From: an uncultured Chloroflexota bacterium
GTDB taxonomy: Bacteria > Chloroflexota > Anaerolineae > Aggregatilineales > Phototrophicaceae
Assembly: GCA_937927665.1 (NCBI GenBank)
Contig: CALBRY010000578.1
Span: forward strand, 1 to 5,521
Direction: 5' to 3'
Length of the DNA stretch: 5,521 nucleotides
The notes below the pieces were generated by a model that was given only the letters and a program-made list of their open reading frames with translations, was not told where the DNA came from and did not search any database. Position 1 is the first letter of the stretch, and each line of letters starts with the position of its first letter. This document shows, one piece after another, positions 1-4,056 of the stretch. Position numbers and translations under genes: made by a program.

Positions 1-1
1 C

Positions 2-91
2 GGGGATCGTGTTGGCAAAAGCGTTCCGGTCACGATTGTGCGCGGCGGCGCGACGCATCAAATGAGCGTCACCGTTGGAGAACGTTCGTAG
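2..91 (+). CDS. C-terminal end of a PDZ-domain protein, probably an HtrA/DegP-like serine protease (5' end outside window)
   Basis: The window opens inside a plus-strand reading frame whose last 29 codons are visible, ending in TAG at 89-91. The peptide begins GDRVGKSVPVTIVRGG and ends VTVGERS. This is the usual end of a PDZ domain in HtrA/DegP proteases: a 'G..VGK.V.V.I.RGG' helix-strand unit followed by the final 'V.V' strand. PDZ domains there bind C-termini or hydrophobic stretches of substrates. The catalytic part is not in the window, so the protease assignment rests on this tail and on the adjacent protease gene. The next gene starts 13-16 bases after this stop, so the two are very probably co-transcribed. 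A different PDZ protein (for example a site-2 protease) is possible but less likely given the neighbour. Confidence 0.7.
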   Translation, partial: GDRVGKSVPVTIVRGGATHQMSVTVGERS

Positions 92-96
92 GCAGC

Positions 97-101
97 AGGA
101 G
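97..101 (+). promoter_or_regulatory. Shine-Dalgarno site deciding the protease start
   Basis: AGGAG lies 6 bases before the ATG at 108 and 3 bases before the ATG at 105. This favours 108 (or 105) as the start over an in-frame TTG at 75, which has no purine-rich site in front of it and would overlap the upstream gene by 17 bases. Confidence 0.6.
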
Positions 102-107
102 CAGATG

Positions 108-737
108 ATGTCGCTGTTGGCACAGTTGAATGATGCGCTTTCCGATGTGATCGGCGGCGCGCAAAAAAGCGTTGTGCAGATTCGGGATGGGCGCACCGGG
201 CAGGGCGCGGGGACGATCTGGCATGCGGACGGGTTGATCGTCACAAATGCACATGTCGCGCGGCGCTCACCGCTGGAAGTGGTGCTTCCTGATGGGCGCA
301 CGATCACCGCGACGGTGATCGCCCGCGATGATGATCGCGATCTGGCGGCGCTGGCGGTGGAGACAAACGGACTGCCGACGATTCAACCTGGCGACTCAAG
401 GCGGCTTCATGCCGGACAATGGGTGATGGCGGTCGGGCATCCGTGGGGCGTGACGAACGCTGTCACCGGCGGAATTGTGATCGGCGTGGGTAAGCAGATG
501 CCCGATTTGCGCGTGTTTACCCAAGATTGGGTTGTGGCAGACCTTCATTTGCGACCCGGCAATTCTGGCGGTCCGATGATCGATACCAGTGGGCGATTAA
601 TCGGCGTCAATACGCTGATGACCGGTCCAAGCGTCGGGGCGGCGGTAGCGGTTGATGTGGTGAAGGACTTTCTCAAGCGTGCTTTGAACAGTGCGCCGAT
701 CCGGGTGGAGACGCAAAATCGCCCGCAGTGGGTTTAG
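108..737 (+). CDS. PDZ-less trypsin-like (HtrA-type) serine protease
   Basis: This 209-residue protein is a chymotrypsin-fold peptidase of the HtrA/DegP type (MEROPS family S1C by resemblance). The catalytic triad is complete: His49 in TNAHVA, Asp78 in DRDLAAL and Ser153 in GNSGGP, all with the usual HtrA context, including GHPWG before the Ser lobe and 'GVNT' after it. After the protease fold only about 20 residues remain, so there is no room for a PDZ domain; classical HtrA proteins carry one or two. No signal peptide or membrane helix is visible at the N-terminus, which begins with an amphipathic Gln/Leu-rich stretch, so a cytoplasmic location is inferred. The gene follows the PDZ-protein gene by 16 bases and is likely in the same operon. 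A probable role is protein quality control, perhaps together with the upstream partner. The start could also be ATG 105. Substrates are unknown. Confidence 0.88.
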   Translation: MSLLAQLNDALSDVIGGAQKSVVQIRDGRTGQGAGTIWHADGLIVTNAHVARRSPLEVVLPDGRTITATVIARDDDRDLAALAVETNGLPTIQPGDSRRLHAGQWVMAVGHPWGVTNAVTGGIVIGVGKQMPDLRVFTQDWVVADLHLRPGNSGGPMIDTSGRLIGVNTLMTGPSVGAAVAVDVVKDFLKRALNSAPIRVETQNRPQWV

Positions 738-765
738 TTAAACAGCGCAAGGCAATCATGAAAGC

Positions 766-804
766 ATGAAAAGAGCGGGCATCGCGTCCGCTCTTTTCGT
801 TTTT
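766..804 (+). terminator. Rho-independent terminator, probably bidirectional
   Basis: A hairpin with arms at 766-780 and 786-800 (about 15 pairs including two G-U wobbles) closes over a five-base loop, ATCGC. On the plus strand it is followed by a T-run at 800-804, so it ends the protease operon. The A-rich left arm reads as T-rich on the minus strand, followed by a short TTT. Since the stop codon of the convergent minus-strand gene lies just beyond at 810, the hairpin can plausibly serve both directions. Confidence 0.85.
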
Positions 805-809
805 CGGTT

Positions 810-1241
810 TCAATCTTCGTGGGTTAGCGTCCACACCGCGTTTGAGCGAGTGCCGAGCAGATTCCCGACAATCGCCTCTAAGGCTCTTTCTTCCCGCACC
901 GCTTTTTCTACCATTGTCCATCGAATTGTCATCAGCGAAATTTTGACGCGGCGTTTCCATTCCGGCGCTTCCCGGTTGTAATCTGCCGGGGCGTATGCCA
1001 GATAAAGCACACGATCGCGCGCGATGCCATGCACATATGCGCCGGTTAAATTCGCGTACTCCATATCGCTTTGTTTCGCGGTCAGTGTGAAGACGTATTC
1101 GACCGCCTCGATTCCCATTTTCGGACACGGAGTCCCGATCAGGAGTCCGTTGTTTTTATCCTGAAGTCCGAACAGCATCGGCGTGTCACCCGAACGGTTT
1201 GGCATTGGTACGTTCACAATGACGCGCAGTGTTACCTCCAT
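810..1241 (-). CDS. DUF5990-like protein of unknown function
   Basis: This 143-residue soluble protein resembles, from memory and without a search, the DUF5990 family. It has an N-terminal beta strand MEVTLRVIVNVP followed by 'FGLQDKNN' (residues 24-31), a central 'LTGAYVHG..RDRVLYLAY' segment (65-83) and a C-terminal 'WKRRVKISL..I.W.MVEKA' segment (95-114). DUF5990 members share the order 'LR...FGLQ', 'GP.VQG...R..Y' and 'W.RR.KVPL..I.W.MIE'. No catalytic motif, signal peptide or membrane helix is visible, and the family function is not known. The start is ATG 1241: AGGGGG lies 8 bases upstream and the peptide begins exactly at the family-like strand. An in-frame ATG at 1289 would add 16 unrelated residues and lacks an SD site. 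The gene lies 51 bases after the SH3-protein gene and may share its transcript, but a perfect inverted repeat fills most of the gap. Confidence 0.78.
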   Translation of the reverse strand: MEVTLRVIVNVPMPNRSGDTPMLFGLQDKNNGLLIGTPCPKMGIEAVEYVFTLTAKQSDMEYANLTGAYVHGIARDRVLYLAYAPADYNREAPEWKRRVKISLMTIRWTMVEKAVREERALEAIVGNLLGTRSNAVWTLTHED

Positions 1242-1249
1242 GATAAATT

Positions 1250-1255
1250 CCCCCT
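1250..1255 (-). promoter_or_regulatory. Shine-Dalgarno site of the DUF5990-like gene
   Basis: On the minus strand AGGGGG precedes the ATG at 1241 by 8 bases. It decides the start in favour of 1241 over 1289. It sits only two bases after the end of the 12-bp inverted repeat, so folding of that repeat could affect ribosome access. Confidence 0.7.
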
Positions 1256-1257
1256 GT

Positions 1258-1302
1258 GAGTGCATAATAATTGATGATTCGATCAGCATCTATTATGCAC
1301 TC
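1258..1302. repeat. Perfect 12-bp inverted repeat in the SH3 / DUF5990-like intergenic gap
   Basis: GAGTGCATAATA at 1258-1269 is the exact reverse complement of TATTATGCACTC at 1291-1302, with a 21-base spacer. The spacer can add a further 4-bp GATG/CATC pairing (1273-1276 with 1287-1290). The right arm covers the last codons and TAA stop of the SH3-protein gene; the left arm ends just before the SD site of the DUF5990-like gene. No T-run follows on the minus strand, so it does not look like a normal terminator. It may be a protein operator, an mRNA-processing or stabilising hairpin, or a translation-control hairpin. The structure is certain; its role is not. Confidence 0.8.
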
Positions 1303-1994
1303 TGAAGCGGTGGAAGAGTCGAAGTTGGTTCGGGAGTCGGGGTGGGGGTGCGAGTCGGTCGCCGTGTGGGAGTCGTGTTCGGGTCGAGCGTTTCGGTTGG
1401 CTCAATCGTCTCCGTCGGCGTGATGGTCTGCGTTGGGGCAGGGGTAAACGTGAGCGATGGCGTCATCGTAGCTGTTGGTGTCAGCGTCGGGAACACTGCC
1501 TCGATGACTGTTTCGTGCATGTATGCCAATTCCCGGCGGCGTGTATCCGGGTTGCCATCGACCGTATACCACTCACTGCCGGGATCACGACCCAAGACGC
1601 AAACCCCCGTCCCTTCCGGCAAGCCATCGATAATCGCGGCACCGGTGCTGGGAAGCTCACGCACGATGGCATTGGGAACGATCACCGTGAATTCCTGACA
1701 ATCGGGCATTGGTGTCGATGTCGAGGGAAGTCCTCCGGCGGGTGTGCTTGAATCGCGGGTCGCGCGGGGTGTTGCCAATGCTTCCTGCTGGGTTGCGGAT
1801 GCGATGATCAAGGCGCGCTGCGTTGCTTCTGCAACGCCTAAGCCGCCTGTACGAATGAAATTCTGTGCGCCCTGCCACAGATAATAGCCGCTGAAAACAA
1901 TCGCCGTCCCGATGAGAAATACCAACCATGCGGGCAGACCATCACCACGACGAGGCGGGGAATGGCGCGGCGGCGGCGTTCTGCGAATTCCCAT
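1293..1994 (-). CDS. Membrane-anchored SH3-like domain protein with Thr/Pro-rich tail
   Basis: This 233-residue protein has four visible parts. Residues 1-19 are a Pro/Arg-rich, positively charged cytoplasmic N-terminus. Residues 20-40 form one hydrophobic helix (LPAWLVFLIGTAIVF...). Residues 99-167 resemble a bacterial SH3 domain, with 'NAIVRELPSTGAAIIDGLPEGTGVCVLGR' features split as NAIVRELPST (108-117), LPEGTGVCVLGR (125-136) and WYTVDG (142-147). Residues 169-230 are a Thr/Pro low-complexity tail rich in TPT and PT(E) units. Positive charge before the helix predicts N-in topology with the SH3 domain and tail outside. Cys99 and Cys132 bracket the first part of the domain and could form a disulfide. 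Bacterial SH3 domains often bind cell-wall or other envelope ligands, but no enzyme domain is attached here, so the ligand is unknown. The start is ATG 1994; AGGAG lies rather far upstream (16 bases), with a weaker AGGCGG nearer. Confidence 0.75.
   Translation of the reverse strand: MGIRRTPPPRHSPPRRGDGLPAWLVFLIGTAIVFSGYYLWQGAQNFIRTGGLGVAEATQRALIIASATQQEALATPRATRDSSTPAGGLPSTSTPMPDCQEFTVIVPNAIVRELPSTGAAIIDGLPEGTGVCVLGRDPGSEWYTVDGNPDTRRRELAYMHETVIEAVFPTLTPTATMTPSLTFTPAPTQTITPTETIEPTETLDPNTTPTRRPTRTPTPTPEPTSTLPPLQSA
1305..1490 (-). repeat. Low-complexity Thr/Pro-coding tract
   Basis: This DNA encodes residues 169-230 of the SH3-like protein. It is built of irregular short repeats that read on the plus strand as variants of GGTCGG, GTCGGGGT and GTTGG. 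The coded units are TPT, PTE and PTR. It is an in-frame part of the gene, typical of wall-spanning or secreted stalks, and not a separate element. Such tracts may vary in length between strains. Confidence 0.7.
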
Positions 1995-2103
1995 AACCGC
2001 CTGCTTGTCTCTCCTGATTGACGTTCAGAGATGTTTTACCGCAGCATGTACAACGATGCGAAAGATCGTAGGGTGATCAGCGGAAACTGGATGGAACGAA
2101 AGT

Positions 2104-2490
2104 TCAAGTTGCTGAGAGAAGAAGGTCTCCCAATTGACCGATCAAATCACTGACGGCGAAAACTTTGGAGATGAATAGATCGCTGCCCGCTTCGAGCGCC
2201 TCTTTACGGACTTGATCGCCTTCGAGGGCGGACATGACGACAATGGGAAGTCTGCGACCGGGCATCGCGCGGATTCGTTCGACAACTTCTAAGCCGTTCA
2301 TATCGCCTAGACGCAAATCGACGATCACCATATCAGGCGGTGTTTCCGCGACGGTTTGCAGCCCTCTTTCACCGGTGCTGCATGTCTGCACTGTATAGCC
2401 TGCCCGCTTCAAGACGGTTTGCATTAGTTCCCGGTTGATCCAATCATCGTCAATGACAAGGATATGAGCGGGATGCGTATCATCCGTCAT
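2104..2490 (-). CDS. Single-domain response regulator (receiver/CheY-like)
   Basis: The 128-residue protein is a stand-alone receiver domain. The acidic pocket is Asp14-Asp15 with Asp16 (VIDDDW), the phosphoacceptor is Asp58 in VDLRLGDMNG, the switch Ser is Ser87 in VVMSA, and the conserved Lys is Lys109 in FISKVF. The usual Lys-Pro dipeptide is Lys-Val here, so the conserved cis-proline is missing. No DNA-binding or enzyme output domain follows; the protein ends about 19 residues after the Lys. It should therefore act by protein-protein contact or as a phosphotransfer partner, with the kinase encoded elsewhere. The start ATG 2490 has GAAGGA 5 bases upstream. The gene is preceded by the icd terminator, so it probably has its own promoter. 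It lies 109 bases upstream of the SH3 gene with no clear terminator between, so partial co-transcription is possible. Confidence 0.92.
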   Translation of the reverse strand: MTDDTHPAHILVIDDDWINRELMQTVLKRAGYTVQTCSTGERGLQTVAETPPDMVIVDLRLGDMNGLEVVERIRAMPGRRLPIVVMSALEGDQVRKEALEAGSDLFISKVFAVSDLIGQLGDLLLSAT

Positions 2491-2598
2491 AGCATTCCTT
2501 CGTGTATGCCATCTCGTTTAATCATAATCGAAGTGCTCAAATGCATCCGTTAACCCTCGATTCTGTTACGAGTCTGTTGCAAGAATTCTGTTGTTCGG

Positions 2599-2645
2599 AA
2601 AAAACTAGTCCCTAAAGAGGGGTAGGAGCCGCCTCCGTACCCCTC
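2599..2645 (-). terminator. Rho-independent terminator of icd
   Basis: Arms GAGGGGTAGGAG (2617-2628) and CTCC-G-TACCCCTC (2633-2645) pair over a CCGC loop, giving 12 pairs with one bulged G at 2637. On the minus strand the hairpin is followed by TTT directly (2616-2614) and by a six-T run at 2604-2599. It begins 17 bases after the icd stop codon, the usual position for an intrinsic terminator. Confidence 0.75.
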
Positions 2646-2661
2646 AAATGCGACAAAGGTA

Positions 2662-3915
2662 TTACGCCTTGTCCATGTTTTCGATGACACGGGTCGCAAA
2701 TTCGCTCGTTTTGACTTCGGTCGCGCCTTCCATTTGGCGGGCGAAATCGTACGTCACATATTTCTGATCGAGCGTCAGTTCATATGCCTGTGTGATCAAG
2801 TCGGCTGCTTCCTGCCATCCGATGTGTTCAAGCATCATCACGCCGCTGAACAGGAGCGAACCGGGGTTCACCTTGTCCAGATTGGTGTACTTGGGCGCGG
2901 TTCCGTGTGTCGCTTCAAACAGCGCGACTTCATCACCGTTGTTCGCTCCGGGGGCGATACCTACGCCGCCGACTTCCGCCGCGACTGCGTCGCTCAGGTA
3001 GTCACCGTTCAGGTTGGGGGTGGCGATCACATCGTGTTCGCTGGGGCGCAGCAGCATCTTCTGGAACATGATATCGGCGATCGTGTCTTGAATCAGGATG
3101 CGACCTTCCGGCACTTTGCCGCCATGATTCTTTTCAACGTCTGCCCAAGAAATCGTTTGTTCCGGGAATTCCTGCGCCGCGACTTCGTAGCCCCATTTCT
3201 GGAACGCGCCTTCGGTAAACTTCTGGATGTTCCCCTTATGAACCAGCGTCACACTGCGGCGGCGGTGTTCGATCGCGTAGCGGATCGCCGCGCGCACCAA
3301 CCGTTTTGAGCCGAATTCACTGATCGGCTTGATGCCCAAGCCTGCACCTTCAAAAAAGTCCGCACCGAGTTCTTCACGCAAAAAGCGGGCGAGTTTGGCG
3401 TTTTCCGGCGATCCCGCTTCATACTCGATACCCGCGTAAACGTCTTCAGTATTTTCACGGAAGATCACAATATCGACTTCTTCCGGATGCTTGACGGGGC
3501 TGGGGACACCGCGATACCAGCGCACGGGGCGAATACATTGGTACAGGTCAAGGACTTGACGAAGTGTGACGTTCAGGCTGCGGAAACCGCCGCCCACGGG
3601 TGTCGTCAAAGGACCCTTGATGCCGACCTTAAATTCGCGCAGCGCATCGAAAGTTTCATCGGGCATGTAATTGCCATCGTACAGCGATGCCGCTTTTTCA
3701 CCGCAGTAGACTTCCATCCATGAGATTTTGCGGCGACCCCCGTATGCCTTTTCGACTGCCGCGTCCCAGATACGTTTGCTGGCAGTCATAATGTCATAGC
3801 CAATGCCGTCGCCTTCGATGAAGAGCAGGATCGGATGATCCGACACGTTCAACTTGCCATTGGTGACGGTAATCTTGTCCCCATGCGAAGGGACAACAAC
3901 CTTCTCGTATACCAT
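2662..3915 (-). CDS. icd: NADP-dependent isocitrate dehydrogenase
   Basis: This 417-residue enzyme converts isocitrate and NADP+ to 2-oxoglutarate, CO2 and NADPH in the TCA cycle, as a cytoplasmic homodimer in known relatives. It aligns along its full length with the 416-residue E. coli Icd as I remember it. Isocitrate-binding residues are Ser113, Asn115, Arg119, Arg129 and Arg153, with catalytic Tyr160 and Lys227 and metal-binding Asp305/Asp309 in NLNGDY.SDA. The cofactor site has HGTAPKY (337-343), with Lys342 and Tyr343, and Tyr389/Arg393 in VTYDFAR. These are the NADP-type residues; NAD-type enzymes differ there. Ser113 is the residue phosphorylated by AceK in E. coli, but no aceK is seen here. 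The start ATG 3915 is chosen because MVYEKVVVP matches the E. coli N-terminus and AAGGA lies 10 bases upstream; an in-frame ATG at 4011 would include the promoter. It is divergent from the membrane-protein gene. Confidence 0.97.
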   Translation of the reverse strand: MVYEKVVVPSHGDKITVTNGKLNVSDHPILLFIEGDGIGYDIMTASKRIWDAAVEKAYGGRRKISWMEVYCGEKAASLYDGNYMPDETFDALREFKVGIKGPLTTPVGGGFRSLNVTLRQVLDLYQCIRPVRWYRGVPSPVKHPEEVDIVIFRENTEDVYAGIEYEAGSPENAKLARFLREELGADFFEGAGLGIKPISEFGSKRLVRAAIRYAIEHRRRSVTLVHKGNIQKFTEGAFQKWGYEVAAQEFPEQTISWADVEKNHGGKVPEGRILIQDTIADIMFQKMLLRPSEHDVIATPNLNGDYLSDAVAAEVGGVGIAPGANNGDEVALFEATHGTAPKYTNLDKVNPGSLLFSGVMMLEHIGWQEAADLITQAYELTLDQKYVTYDFARQMEGATEVKTSEFATRVIENMDKA

Positions 3916-3940
3916 GCCTGCTTTATCCTTGTAGATAGTT

Positions 3941-3972
3941 TGTCCGCAGTGACGGACAGCGACTCCTCTGTC
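3941..3972 (-). promoter_or_regulatory. Alternative hairpins in the icd 5' leader
   Basis: In the predicted icd mRNA leader, three segments occur in order: GACAG (3972-3968), CTGTCCG (3959-3953) and CGGACA (3946-3941). The middle segment can pair with the first (5 bp, 8-base loop) or with the last (6 bp, 6-base loop), but not both at once. Neither hairpin covers the SD site at 3930-3926 and no T-run follows, so a switch role is only a possibility. The stems are short and could be chance. Confidence 0.3.
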
Positions 3973-3981
3973 TGGTGCCGC

Positions 3982-4009
3982 ATTATAACCTGCATGATGC
4001 AGTTGTCCC
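3982..4009 (-). promoter_or_regulatory. icd promoter
   Basis: On the minus strand a perfect -10 TATAAT lies at 3987-3982 and a -35-like GGGACA (4 of 6 consensus positions) at 4009-4004, separated by 16 bases. The predicted start of transcription is near 3975, giving a leader of about 60 bases. This makes translation from the upstream ATG at 4011 impossible from this promoter, which supports the chosen icd start. Confidence 0.7.
3990..4002. promoter_or_regulatory. Palindromic candidate operator within the icd promoter
   Basis: CTGCATGATGCAG is a perfect palindrome with 6-bp arms around a central G. It lies wholly within the spacer between the icd -35 and -10 and just upstream of the -35 of the divergent gene. 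A dimeric repressor bound here would block icd and could also affect the divergent gene. The regulator is not identified. Confidence 0.45.
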
Positions 4010-4033
4010 ATATCCGCATGAATGTGTTATAGT
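4003..4033 (+). promoter_or_regulatory. Promoter of the divergent membrane-protein gene
   Basis: An extended -10, TGTTATAGT (4025-4033; hexamer TATAGT at 4028-4033, 5 of 6), is preceded by TTGTCC at 4003-4008 (4 of 6 for -35) with a long 19-base spacer. The extended TG may compensate for the weak -35. Transcription would start near 4040. The -35 overlaps the icd -35 on the opposite strand. Confidence 0.5.
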
Positions 4034-4044
4034 CCCCTGTAGAT

Positions 4045-4051
4045 AGGGAGG
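4045..4051 (+). promoter_or_regulatory. Strong Shine-Dalgarno site of the membrane-protein gene
   Basis: AGGGAGG lies 5 bases before the ATG at 4057 and fixes the start of the long plus-strand gene that runs off the right edge. Confidence 0.75.
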
Positions 4052-4056
4052 CGCAT

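Noticed and set aside
75..107. TTG at 75 as start of the protease
   Set aside because: It has no SD site and would overlap the upstream gene by 17 bases; ATG 105/108 has AGGAG nearby and keeps the whole protease domain.
673..1128. Minus-strand open frame overlapping the protease end and the DUF5990-like gene
   Set aside because: It crosses the terminator hairpin and two real genes, and its peptide is Arg-rich without domain features.
1242..1289. Extension of the DUF5990-like protein to ATG 1289
   Set aside because: It has no SD site, lies within the inverted-repeat loop and adds residues unlike the family; ATG 1241 has a strong AGGGGG site.
1305..1490. G/T-rich irregular repeats as a microsatellite or CRISPR-like array
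   Set aside because: The repeats are irregular and explained by in-frame Thr/Pro coding; there are no equal-length spacers.
2053..2069. Small hairpin ACGAT/ATCGT after the response regulator gene as a terminator
   Set aside because: Only 5 bp with a 7-base loop and no following T-run on the minus strand.
2734..3309. 191-codon plus-strand open frame antisense to icd
   Set aside because: It lies entirely opposite a full-length, highly conserved icd; its peptide shows no recognisable domain.
3916..4011. N-terminal extension of icd from ATG 4011
   Set aside because: The extra 32 residues have no counterpart in E. coli Icd and are encoded by DNA holding the icd -35, -10 and palindrome; MVYEKVVVP at 3915 matches the known N-terminus.
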